From assembly GCA_027578915.1 (NCBI GenBank), contig JANBTT010000026.1, positions 91,856 to 155,855 of the forward strand: a DNA stretch of 64,000 nucleotides, given 5' to 3'. Source of the stretch: Coemansia sp. RSA 1200 (taxonomy: Eukaryota > Kickxellomycota > Kickxellomycetes > Kickxellales > Kickxellaceae). Numbering within the stretch: the first letter of the stretch is position 1; the number at the start of each line of letters is the position of its first letter. The position numbers and the translations under genes are program-made. Of this stretch, positions 1 to 8,328 are shown one piece after another. The notes under the pieces were generated by a model. That model was not told the DNA's origin. It saw only the letters and a list, made by a program, of their open reading frames with translations, and ran no database searches.

Positions 1-247
1 ATACTACAGCTCGCAAGATGTTGTGAATGCATTCACAGAAGCCACTGGAAAGCCCGCGCGCTATGTGCAGATTCCTCATTCTTATTTCAAGAGCGAGGAT
101 TTGGAGCAGATGTTCAAGGGAATCGAGGAATTTGGACTGTTCAATGGCAGTACCGAATTTCTGGAATTCAACAAGAGACTGGACTACAAGCTCACAACTC
201 CGGTCGAGTTTTGGAAGAACCGCGGATGGTTTGGGCCATCTCAGTAA
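1..247 (+). CDS. NmrA-like NAD(P)-binding family protein, copy 1 (C-terminal part)
   Basis: The window opens inside this gene; the reading frame starts at base 2 and ends with TAA at 245-247. The visible 81 residues are the C-terminal region of an NmrA-like protein. They contain the block FTEATGKPARY, the segment EQMFKGIEEFG and the end PVEFWKNRGW, all shared with the five copies downstream. The closest neighbour is copy 2 (752-1690), with the same YYSSQ start, the same IEEFG..GGSTEFLE-type block and the same WKNRGW end, so copies 1 and 2 form one subgroup. The nucleotide-binding N terminus lies outside the window, so only membership of the family is shown. NmrA-like proteins are atypical short-chain dehydrogenases that act as redox sensors or reductases; the substrate is unknown here. 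Confidence 0.85.
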   Translation, partial: YYSSQDVVNAFTEATGKPARYVQIPHSYFKSEDLEQMFKGIEEFGLFNGSTEFLEFNKRLDYKLTTPVEFWKNRGWFGPSQ

Positions 248-751
248 ACATTTAGTCTGCCTAGCGTGTTTTCTATTGTAATAGTATAGCCCGCCCTGTA
301 GTGGCAGTGATTTTAATTGCGAATGTTGGCATTCCTGTTTTGTCTACCGTGGAACAAGTGTGCAATAAAATGGCATCCGAAAAACAAGATTGCGATTGAC
401 AAAAAAAAAAGCATGACATGCATGTTGCTGTTGGCAACTATCCCGTTGTCAATAATGTCTTTTTTCAACCTTTCGATTTACAACGGTTATCTTGTTGAAA
501 AGGAGCCAGAAAGATGGTTTTTAATGTTTAGATTTTCCATGGACGGAATTTGAACGTATTCCAGACATGGCAGATCGTAAGAAAAAAATACATTGCGATA
601 AATAGAAATATTGGGTTAGACTGACACTTTTTGGTAAGAATTTTGAACGTGGTTATAAAAAGCATTGTAACTACATTGTTGTTTTTCAAGCACCATTTGC
701 AATTCACATTTATACTTTGTTCTTGATTAATTTGGTTACAATATATTGACA
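248..751. other. intergenic spacer between NmrA copies 1 and 2
   Basis: No coding region is supported. The first part is the 3' flank of copy 1, with a CAATAAA-like polyadenylation signal near 362. The last part holds the promoter and leader of copy 2, including TATAAAA at 654-660. Confidence 0.6.
654..660 (+). promoter_or_regulatory. TATA box of NmrA copy 2
   Basis: TATAAAA lies 98 bases upstream of the ATG of copy 2. The other array genes carry a TATA-like element about 127-132 bases upstream of their ATG, so this promoter is related but shorter. Confidence 0.5.
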
Positions 752-1690
752 ATGTCTCAAACTGTAGCAATTGTTGGAGCCACCGGTTACCAGGGTGGCA
801 GTGTTTTACGCGCTTTACATGCAACTGGAAAGTACAAACTCGTTGCGGTTACCCGTGATGCTACAGGGACATCAGTTGACAGAATTAAGGCCGATTATCC
901 TGACGTTAAACTGGCAGAAGCAAACGCAAACAGCCTCGAGTCGCTTATAAATGCATTCAAAGGTGCCGACATTGTTTTTAGTGTAACTCAGTTTTTTCAG
1001 CCGGGTATCAGGGAGATGATAGACTCTGGGCACATTGATGTTGAGTATAATCAAGGCAAAAATATTATCGATGCCGCTATCGCCGCCGGTGTCAAGGATA
1101 TTGTTTTTAGTTCGCTCCCATCCATGAACGAGATTTCAAGAGGTAAATACCCGATTGTACATCAGTTTGAAGGAAAGTATAAAGCTGAACAGTATCTTAT
1201 GAGCAAGGCCGACAAGATCCGTGGCGCTGTCATTCAACTTGGCAGCTACATGGAAAACTTTGTGAACTTTGCCCGCATATCGTCAGAAGACAACAAAACA
1301 ATTGAGTTTACATTTCCATATACCTCAAACGCCCTACTTCCTCTGGCGGACGTTGCCAACGACACTGGCGCTATTGTGAGGTACATTATTGAGCACTTTG
1401 GCAATTTTGTTGGTAAGACAATCCGCATAACCAGTGGATACTACAGCTCGCAGGAGATGGTGGAGGCCTTTACAGAGGCCACAGGAAAGCCCGCACGCTA
1501 TGCTCAGATTCCTCACTCACACTTTGTCGGTGAGGATCTAGAGCAGATGTTTAGGGGAATCGAGGAGTTTGGCATGTTTGGTGGCAGCACCGAGTTTTTA
1601 GAAATCAACAAGGAGTTGGGTTTTAAATTCACATCGCCAGTGGAATTCTGGAAGAACCGCGGATGGAACGGACCAAAATCGAAGGACTAG
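752..1690 (+). CDS. NmrA-like NAD(P)-binding family protein, copy 2
   Basis: The product has 312 residues and is a complete NmrA-like (atypical SDR, Rossmann fold) protein. The N terminus carries the dinucleotide-binding loop GATGYQGGSV (GxxGxxG, residues about 9-18) after a hydrophobic beta strand, and TRD after the second strand, as in NADP-preferring members. The family's usual length is about 300 residues. ATG at 752 is chosen because it begins MSQTVAIVG, matching all siblings; an upstream TTG in frame is not needed. The C terminus (FTEATGKPARY, IEEFG, PVEFWKNRGW) groups it with copy 1. It is the second of six same-strand copies. Known relatives are redox sensors that bind transcription factors (NmrA, NMRAL1) or NAD(P)H-dependent reductases. 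The sequence does not show which applies here. Confidence 0.9.
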   Translation: MSQTVAIVGATGYQGGSVLRALHATGKYKLVAVTRDATGTSVDRIKADYPDVKLAEANANSLESLINAFKGADIVFSVTQFFQPGIREMIDSGHIDVEYNQGKNIIDAAIAAGVKDIVFSSLPSMNEISRGKYPIVHQFEGKYKAEQYLMSKADKIRGAVIQLGSYMENFVNFARISSEDNKTIEFTFPYTSNALLPLADVANDTGAIVRYIIEHFGNFVGKTIRITSGYYSSQEMVEAFTEATGKPARYAQIPHSHFVGEDLEQMFRGIEEFGMFGGSTEFLEINKELGFKFTSPVEFWKNRGWNGPKSKD

Positions 1691-1798
1691 GTTTCTTTTT
1701 TCTGTTTTGTTTTTGCCGTGTCAATCCCGCTTTGCACTAAATTTGCAATTCAATAAACCTCGTGTGTTGTCTGAGTGCGTTTAGTGGATTGGGATTTT

Positions 1799-1815
1799 AT
1801 TCGGCACAAACTCGG
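1799..1815 (+). repeat. 17-bp exact repeat unit A1 (upstream of NmrA copy 3)
   Basis: ATTCGGCACAAACTCGG occurs here and at 4995-5011 in the two homologous spacers. It is either a retained piece of the duplication or a conserved regulatory site. Confidence 0.75.
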
Positions 1816-1929
1816 TGTTATCTGCATTGTCCAATCCTTCGTTTGACGCCTCCATCAGCACACAATATAATATGAACTATCTGATTTTTTGTCATTATTC
1901 TGGCTCGGAGAAATATACATTATGAATGG

Positions 1930-1937
1930 TATAAATA
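1930..1937 (+). promoter_or_regulatory. TATA box of NmrA copy 3
   Basis: TATAAATA is followed by CAGCAAG and lies 129 bases upstream of the ATG. The same TATAAATACAGCAAG block lies 130 bases upstream of copy 6. Confidence 0.6.
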
Positions 1938-2058
1938 CAGCAAGCATTCGACGTTTCAGGACATCAACAAAAAACAAACAGCAGATTATTCAAACTCATT
2001 AGCAAATCGCACTACAGCCTTCTTTTTATACCAAATACAACAATTGCAAACTCGAAGG

Positions 2059-2991
2059 ATGACTCAAACCGTAGCAATCATCGGGGCCACTGGCAACCAA
2101 GGCGGCAGCGTCTTGCGTGCACTTCACGCAACCGGAAAGTATAGCATTGTTGCTGTTACTCGCGATGTCTCGAGTGCATCTGCAAACAAGATAAAGGCTG
2201 ATTACCCAGATGTCAAGCTTGCCACGGCAGACCTGGACGACATCGAATCACTCAAGCAAGCGTTTGAAGGCGCTGACATTGTGTTTGGCGTTACTGTGTA
2301 CATGCAGCCCATCATCCTCAGCAGAATTGCCTCTGGAAATATAGATGCCGAATTCCACCAGGGCAAGAATATTGTCGACGCAGCAATATCAGCAGGAGTC
2401 AAAAAGATTGTGTTTAGCACTATGTACTCGCTAAAGGAACTTTCTGATGGAAAATATGCCGAGGCTCCTCATTTTGAAAGCAAATACAAGATTGAGACGT
2501 ATGTCAAGTCAAAATCGCCAGAGATTCGTGGTGCCTTTATCCATCTCGGTAGCTACATGGAAAACTTTTTTTGGTTTTCGCACATTTCGCAAGAAGACAA
2601 CAAAACCGTCGAGTTTACATTTCCTGTTAAGCCAACTACAAAGATTCCTCTTGTCAACGTCAACAAGGATACAGGTGGCGTGGTCACATACATACTCGAT
2701 AACTTTGACGAGTTTGTTGGCAAGGCCTTGCCAGTGAGTGGTGGATATTATCAAGCGCATGAGATTGTAGAGGCATTTACCGAAGCTACTGGAAAACCAG
2801 CACGCTATGCCCAAATTCCTTATGACTCCATGAATAACTTTCCAATGGAGCAGATGTTCAGAAGCATGGACGAGTTTGGGTACTTTGGCTGGAGAACTGA
2901 CTTTTTGGAGGTCAACAAGAAGATGGAGTATAAGCACACTACACCAGTCGAGTTCTTTAAAAACTCCGGATGGACTGGGCCATTGCAATAA
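2059..2991 (+). CDS. NmrA-like NAD(P)-binding family protein, copy 3
   Basis: A complete 310-residue NmrA-like protein. The GATGNQGGSV dinucleotide-binding loop follows MTQTVAIIG at the N terminus; TRDVSSASANKIK follows the second strand. ATG 2059 is preferred over an in-frame TTG at 2044 because it aligns with all siblings. The gene looks mosaic. Its first 75 or so codons and its leader are nearly identical to copy 5. Its middle (GSYMENF, EDNKTVEFTFP) and the segment near the C terminus resemble copy 2. Its last 25 residues (KHTTPVEFFKNSGWTGP) and the start of its 3' UTR match copy 5 again. It is likely a NAD(P)H-binding redox sensor or reductase with unknown substrate. Confidence 0.9.
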   Translation: MTQTVAIIGATGNQGGSVLRALHATGKYSIVAVTRDVSSASANKIKADYPDVKLATADLDDIESLKQAFEGADIVFGVTVYMQPIILSRIASGNIDAEFHQGKNIVDAAISAGVKKIVFSTMYSLKELSDGKYAEAPHFESKYKIETYVKSKSPEIRGAFIHLGSYMENFFWFSHISQEDNKTVEFTFPVKPTTKIPLVNVNKDTGGVVTYILDNFDEFVGKALPVSGGYYQAHEIVEAFTEATGKPARYAQIPYDSMNNFPMEQMFRSMDEFGYFGWRTDFLEVNKKMEYKHTTPVEFFKNSGWTGPLQ

Positions 2992-3697
2992 GGAACATCT
3001 TGACGGCTATGCGTCTATCCTCTATCCTCATTGACAATTATTTTTGCTTGGCAAGTTTGCAGTGGTTCGAGCTTGGTAAATTACGGCTTTATTAGTTTTA
3101 AAAATTTATTTTCAATATATTTTCTATAAGCAAAGTTAATGGATGATATGGTGATTCCATTGATTCCAAGATTCCTTTTTTTACTCGTGGGAATTGCTAA
3201 GCCCCTATTTGTTTTCAACAATCGGCAACGGAGACTATGTGATTGGGAAAGAAATAGCAAGAAAACGTGGACACAAGATAAACCTTGGATCTTTTCGACG
3301 GAAAAAGATATCAGCAATGTATTGTATAAATATTGCAAGTATTTGCCATTGCAAATATTTTTTACCGAAAGACAATATCTTTTTTAATGCTTTTACTAGC
3401 ATCCTGTTTTACAATTTTTTATTATTGTTTCAAGCGTCAAAGCGGAGCATCAAGGTAGGGAGCGTTGTAGCATAAACAAGCGTAGTATATTTAGCATAAT
3501 AAATAAGAGCGTAGGGGTTTATTAGAAAAGCTAAAGATATCTCGTATGAAATTGGCGTCCCTGGCGTCCTTATATAATCTTCCCAGGCTGTGCGTCTCCG
3601 GATGCTCAGACCTTGGGTTTATCCGGAAGTCCGTCCTTACATGCCGTTAAGCCAGACCCCCTCAACATTATCAAGAACTACTTTGATATTTCCAAAA
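2992..3697. other. spacer between NmrA copy 3 and broken copy 4
   Basis: No coding region is supported. The first 20 bases of the 3' flank (GGAACATCTTGA) are shared with copy 5. A fragment near 3061-3078 (GTTCGAGCTTGG) has a counterpart after copy 4 near 4690. TATATAAT at 3571-3578 lies 127 bases before the ATG of copy 4. Confidence 0.55.
3571..3578 (+). promoter_or_regulatory. TATA-like element of broken NmrA copy 4
   Basis: TATATAAT lies 127 bases before the ATG, matching the roughly 130-base spacing in the sibling promoters. The promoter is therefore still recognisable although the reading frame is broken. Confidence 0.5.
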
Positions 3698-4622
3698 ATG
3701 ACTCGGACTATAGCAATCATTGGAGCCACTGGCACCCAAGGCGGCAGCGTTTTACGTGTGCTTCACGCAACTGGAAAATATAACATTATTGCTGTGACTC
3801 GCGATGCCTCGAGTGCATCTGCAAACAAAATTAAGGCCAACTATCCTGATATCAAGCTTGCTATGGCCAACTTGGACAATGTCGAGTCATTAAAGAAGGC
3901 ATTCAAAGGTGCTGATATCATGTTTGGCGTCACCCAGTATTTACAGCCTGACATTTTAAGCCGAGTGGCCTCTGGAAACGTTGATGCAGAGTTCCACCAA
4001 GGCAAAAACGTTGTTGATGCAGCAATTGCGGCAGAAGTAAAGGAAATTGTGTTTAGCACTATGCATTCGCTTAAGGAGCTTTCTAATGGCAAGTACTATA
4101 GGGCCCCTCATTATGAAGGCAAGTACAAAATTGAGACCTATATCGTCAAAATCGCCAGGGATTTGTGGCGCATTTATTCACCTTGGTTGCTACATGAGCA
4201 AGTTTGCAGAGTTTGCACGAATCTCGGCAGAAGATAACATAATCGTGGAGCTTGCGTTTCCTCTTTCGCCGACAACACAGATTGCACTTGTTGATGCAGC
4301 CAATGACACAGGCAATGTTGTCTCGTATATCCCTGACAATTTTGACGAGTATGTTGGCACAGTCACGTTGGTGAGCGGCGGGTACTACGAGGTACAGTAT
4401 ATAGCCAAGGCATATACTGAGGCTACTGGAAAGCCAGCGCACTATGTCCAGCTTCCCTACAATGTCACAGGCAAGGTTGCTGCCGAGCAGATGTTTAGGG
4501 GTTTCGACGAGTTTGGATCAATTTTAATTGACGACAAGGATTTGGAAATTAACAAAAAGCTAAATTACAAACACACCACACCAGTAGTTTTCAAGAGCTC
4601 CGAATGGACTTGGTCGCCGTAG
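3698..4622 (+). pseudogene. NmrA-like family gene, copy 4, frameshifted
   Basis: The first half starts at ATG 3698 (MTRTIAIIGATGTQGG) and reads in one frame to about 4144. The second half (SKSPGICGAFIHLGCYMSKF onward) continues in another frame to TAG at 4620-4622. Compared with copies 3 and 5, where the codons read ATC/GTC AAG TCA AAA, this copy reads ATC G TCA: two bases are missing between 4144 and 4145. Without them the product would stop at 4237. The 3' end is also irregular: one residue is lost in the PVEFFKSS motif (here PVVFKSS) and the end is WTWSP instead of WTGPSQ. Both signs point to decay rather than a simple read error, but an assembly indel cannot be excluded. The intact form would be an NmrA-like protein closest to copy 6. 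Confidence 0.8.
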
Positions 4623-4994
4623 TAAAGGCGACATAGGCAGCTTTGAGCTTTAATATTATTTTCTTTGTTTGATATTCCTGTGGTAGTTTGAGCTTGGCAA
4701 AGCGTAGATTTAATAATTTTTACAGGTATGAATAAACTTTAATAAGATCTAACTTGCTCAAATATAGTGAATGTATCGTTTGATTTATTCGTTTTTAGAT
4801 TACTCAATATATCCTTCTTTAGTAGCCCTTAGCAACCTCGAAATTCTGGGAGGACGGCAGATGGAATTGGCCAGCATTGATGGATTAGGAGGGTTTATCC
4901 CGCTTTTTTCTTATTGTCAATCCCATTTTGCGCTGATTTGAAATACAATCCAGCACGTGTGTCTTTCCGAATATGCACAGCGGAAAGGGATTTC

Positions 4995-5011
4995 ATTCGG
5001 CACAAACTCGG
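4995..5011 (+). repeat. 17-bp exact repeat unit A2 (upstream of NmrA copy 5)
   Basis: Exact copy of the 17-mer at 1799-1815, in the same orientation and within homologous flanks. Confidence 0.75.
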
Positions 5012-5254
5012 ATAGACTTTTGGTTCACACCCCTTTTTCTGCATTCTTCCATCCAACGCTTTGATCAGCGTACAACAAAATGCATGTATTGTGATGCATA
5101 ACGATAAACTGGATTACTCATGTACACTTTAATTTTTCTTGTTGCCATTCTTCTTGGTGCTTAGTAATCCTTATAAGGAAACGTTAATTGTAGAGCAGCC
5201 AGTCAGTCAAAACCGCTCTATGCATTATAAATTTTACAACGCTTTCCAATCGAC

Positions 5255-5261
5255 TATAAAT
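5255..5261 (+). promoter_or_regulatory. TATA box of NmrA copy 5
   Basis: TATAAAT lies 132 bases before ATG 5387, in line with copies 3, 4 and 6. A second TATAAATA at 5279-5286 is an alternative. Confidence 0.45.
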
Positions 5262-5386
5262 GAAAGGCTGCTTGGCAATATAAATATTCCTATGTTTACG
5301 AATAAACGCCATATTCTTCAGGCCCATTAGCAAATAGCTCTACAGCTTTCTTTTTATACCAAATACAACACTTGCAATCCCGAAAG

Positions 5387-6319
5387 ATGTCTCAAACCGC
5401 AGCAGTCATTGGAGCCACCGGCAGCCAAGGTGGCAGCGTCTTGCGTGCACTTCACGCAACAGGGAAATACAGCATTGTCGCTATCACCCGCGATGTCTCG
5501 AGTGCATCTGCAAACAAGATAAAGACTGATTACCCAGATGTCAAGCTTGCCACGGCAGATCTGGACGACATCGAGTCACTCAAGAAGGCTTTTGAAGGTG
5601 TTGGCATTGTGTTTGGCGTTACTCAGTATATGCAGCCTAAAATTCTCAGCAAAATTGCCTCTGGAGATCTTGATGCCGAATTTGAACTAGGCAAGAACGT
5701 TACTGATGCAGCAATAGCCAAGGGCGTCAAGAAGATTGTGTTCAGCACCATGTATTCGCTAAAAGAGGTAACAGGCGGCAAGTACGCGGAGGCGCATCAT
5801 TTGGAGGCAAAGTACAAGATCGAGACGTATATCAAGTCAAAATCGGCAGTGATTAGTGGTGCGTTTATTCATGCTGGCTGCTATATGACAAACTTTACGG
5901 CGTTTGCGCAGATCTCGGCGGATGATAACCAAACAGTCAACTTTGTGTTCCCCCTTAAGCCAACATCCAAGCTCCCGCTGGTGGATGTGGACAAAGATAT
6001 CGGCAACGTCGTTGCACATATCCTCGACAATTTTGACAGCTTTATTGGCAAATCCACGCTGGTGAGCGGCGGGTTCTATGAGGCGCAGTATATGGCTGGT
6101 GCGTTCACCGAGGCTACTGGAAAGTCAGCGCGCTATGTTCAGGTTCCTTACGATGTTACCGGCAGCATTGCGGCTGAGCAAATGTTTAGGGGATTCGACG
6201 AATTTGGGCCAATTCTAGCCGACGAGAAACTTCTGGATGTTAACAAGACGCTAGAGTACAAGCACACTACACCGGTCGAGTTCTTTAAAAACTCTGGATG
6301 GACCGGGCCATCTCAATAA
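5387..6319 (+). CDS. NmrA-like NAD(P)-binding family protein, copy 5
   Basis: A complete 310-residue NmrA-like protein starting MSQTAAVIG, with the GATGSQGGSV dinucleotide-binding loop. The leader, first 75 codons and start of the 3' flank are nearly identical to copy 3. The middle and C-terminal region (GCYMTNF, VTGSIAAEQMFRGFDEFGPIL) resemble copies 4 and 6, so a crossover or gene-conversion tract is likely. Position and direction fit tandem duplication. Function can only be placed at family level: an atypical SDR with NADP-binding fold, either a redox-sensing regulator or a reductase. No active-site Tyr-x3-Lys of classical SDRs is evident, as usual for NmrA-like proteins. Confidence 0.9.
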   Translation: MSQTAAVIGATGSQGGSVLRALHATGKYSIVAITRDVSSASANKIKTDYPDVKLATADLDDIESLKKAFEGVGIVFGVTQYMQPKILSKIASGDLDAEFELGKNVTDAAIAKGVKKIVFSTMYSLKEVTGGKYAEAHHLEAKYKIETYIKSKSAVISGAFIHAGCYMTNFTAFAQISADDNQTVNFVFPLKPTSKLPLVDVDKDIGNVVAHILDNFDSFIGKSTLVSGGFYEAQYMAGAFTEATGKSARYVQVPYDVTGSIAAEQMFRGFDEFGPILADEKLLDVNKTLEYKHTTPVEFFKNSGWTGPSQ

Positions 6320-6891
6320 GGAACATCTTGATAGAATTATTAGCTTTACAAATCTACTTTTAATATATATTCTTCTATGCGCAGAACTGACCTATAATAC
6401 GGTAATTACGTTAATCAACCTTAGCATATGTTAGCTTTCTCGATTATTAATAAATAGAAACGAATGAAGCTTCCGGCGTTAACTCGGTCCTTCCCTTGCT
6501 TTTTTTCCTCCCTTCCTTCTTTGGACCTTTGTTTTTGAGCGGCAACATGCATGGCAAGTCCTCCCTTAAATCCTTGCATAAATTCCAGCCTTTCTTCTAT
6601 TGGAAATTACCAAGCCCTCATGTTTTTGTTTTTATACACCACAACTGAGCGGCAGAGAAACTACGTAAGCACATAGGGAATGGATGTAATATATCCACGC
6701 AAAAGTTGAATGTCTTGGCATTCTTTTATCATTTACAAAAAATATAGTCTATCCTGTATAGTATAAATACAGCAAGGATTTGGCATTAAAAAACCTCCAG
6801 AATTCACATCCTCATCAGATACTTTTTTGAAACTTATTTACAAATCGCTTTACAATCCTTTTTTTACTGGGTGATATTACAATCTCACAGG
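6320..6891. other. spacer before NmrA copy 6
   Basis: No coding region is supported. It holds the 3' flank of copy 5 and the promoter of copy 6. Confidence 0.55.
6762..6769 (+). promoter_or_regulatory. TATA box of NmrA copy 6
   Basis: TATAAATA followed by CAGCAAG lies 130 bases upstream of the ATG, the same block and spacing as in copy 3. Confidence 0.6.
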
Positions 6892-7830
6892 ATGACTCAA
6901 ACTGTAGCAATTATTGGAGCCACTGGTACCCAGGGCGGCAGCGTTTTACGTGCGCTTTACGCAACTGGACAGTACAATATTGTTGCTGTGACTCGCGATG
7001 TATCAAGCGCATCTGCAAGCAAGATAAAGGCCGATCACCCAAATGTCAAGCTTGCTACGGCTAACCTGGACAATATCGAGTCGTTAAAGCAGGCATTCGA
7101 AGGAGCTGAGATTGTGTTTGGCGTCACCCAGTTCATGCAGCCCGACATTTTAAGCCGAGTGGCCTCCGGCGATGTTGACGCCGAGTTCCACCAGGGCAAG
7201 AACATTGTTGACGCAGCAGTTGCGGCCGGAGTAAAGGACATCGTGTTTAGCACAATATACTCGCTTAAAGAGGTGTCTGGCGGAAAGTACGCGGAGGCGT
7301 ACCAGTCGGAGGCAAAGCACAAGATTGAGGAGTACATCAAGTCAAGGGCGGCAGCGGGGGAGATCCGCGGAGCGTTTATCCATCTCGGTTGCTACATGAG
7401 CAACTTTGCGGCATTTGCCAGTGTTTCAGCGGACGATAACCTAACGGTGAACTTTGCGTTCCCTCTCAAGCCGACAACCAGAATTCCACTGGTGGAGGCA
7501 GCCAACGACACCGGCAGCGTCGTCTCGCATATCCTTGACAATTTTGACGAGTATGCTGGCAAGGCCACGTTGGTGAGCAGTGGATACTATGAGGCGCAGT
7601 ACGTAGCTGAGGCGTACACCGAGGCCACTGGAAAGCCAGCGCGCTACATCCAGCTTCCTTACAATATTACAGGCAGCGTTGCGGCTGAGCAGATGTTCAG
7701 AGGATTCGACGAGTTTGGGTCGATTCTTAACGACGACAAGAATTTGGAGATCAACAAGAGGCTGGCACGCAAGCACACTACGCCGGTCGAGTTCTTCAAG
7801 AGTTCCGGATGGACAGGCCCATCGCAGTAG
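6892..7830 (+). CDS. NmrA-like NAD(P)-binding family protein, copy 6
   Basis: A complete 312-residue NmrA-like protein, the last of the array. MTQTVAIIG leads into the GATGTQGGSV loop. ATG 6892 aligns with the siblings; an upstream in-frame GTG is ignored. The protein carries a small insertion (RAAAGEIRGAF) relative to the others. The C-terminal signature VAAEQMFRGFDEFGSIL and KHTTPVEFFKSSGWTGPSQ match copies 4 and 5. Third codon positions are richer in G/C than in copies 1-4, moving towards the GC-rich genes that follow. Probable NAD(P)H-binding redox sensor or reductase; substrate unknown. Confidence 0.9.
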   Translation: MTQTVAIIGATGTQGGSVLRALYATGQYNIVAVTRDVSSASASKIKADHPNVKLATANLDNIESLKQAFEGAEIVFGVTQFMQPDILSRVASGDVDAEFHQGKNIVDAAVAAGVKDIVFSTIYSLKEVSGGKYAEAYQSEAKHKIEEYIKSRAAAGEIRGAFIHLGCYMSNFAAFASVSADDNLTVNFAFPLKPTTRIPLVEAANDTGSVVSHILDNFDEYAGKATLVSSGYYEAQYVAEAYTEATGKPARYIQLPYNITGSVAAEQMFRGFDEFGSILNDDKNLEINKRLARKHTTPVEFFKSSGWTGPSQ

Positions 7831-8328
7831 AATATTAAGAGATCTTATGCTGTTTTGTTTTGTTTTGTTTTGTTTTTCTGCCTTGTCGGCAATGCCACTC
7901 GGCCATTATTTGTCGGGTTAGCAAGTGAGTGACTCCTCAGCCACCACACAAAATGGCAAACGACTACTACTACTATTTTTTAAAATTGGCGCGTACTACA
8001 CCCACGCCCGCAGCTAGTATGATCAATAAATGGAGACGGAAAATAAAAAGCAATAAACCACTACTGCAAACCACTGGTAATAGTAGCCACTCTACTGAAT
8101 ATACTACGACCCACAGGAACTACACTGAGGTAGAAAACAGCCGAGATGAGTTGACAGCGAAGAGTTCGATACTCTCTACGACCACGACACTGCACTATTT
8201 ATTCTGGGCCACCCATCTAGATTATTCATTTGCATGTATGCTTTGACATCCAGCATCCAGTATTCAATATCTAAGACCTTATTTAGCTAGACTATCACAT
8301 AAAATAGCAGATCATCCAGAAATATACT
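7831..8328. other. spacer between the NmrA array and the GH125 gene
   Basis: No coding region is supported. Immediately after the array lies a short TGTTT repeat (7851-7876). The rest is promoter and leader of the next gene. Confidence 0.5.
7851..7876 (+). repeat. (TGTTT)n simple repeat
   Basis: About five tandem TGTTT units lie in the 3' flank of NmrA copy 6. Confidence 0.8.

Larger units (their letters stand above)
1691..2058. other. spacer with duplicated upstream module, before NmrA copy 3
   Basis: No gene is seen. From about 1717 to 1860 the spacer is recognisably related to about 4914-5070 in front of copy 5, sharing the exact 17-mer ATTCGGCACAAACTCGG and the order of flanking blocks. 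The last 60 bases (leader) are nearly identical to the leader of copy 5. Confidence 0.7.
4623..5386. other. spacer with duplicated module, before NmrA copy 5
   Basis: No gene is supported. It contains the counterpart (about 4914-5070) of the spacer module in front of copy 3. Two TATA-like elements occur at 5255-5261 and 5279-5286; the first keeps the 132-base distance to the ATG seen in siblings. Confidence 0.6.

Noticed and set aside
2044..2058. Upstream non-ATG starts extending several NmrA copies (TTG/GTG)
   Set aside because: The ATG starts align across all copies and directly precede the first beta strand of the Rossmann fold; the extensions are leader sequence.
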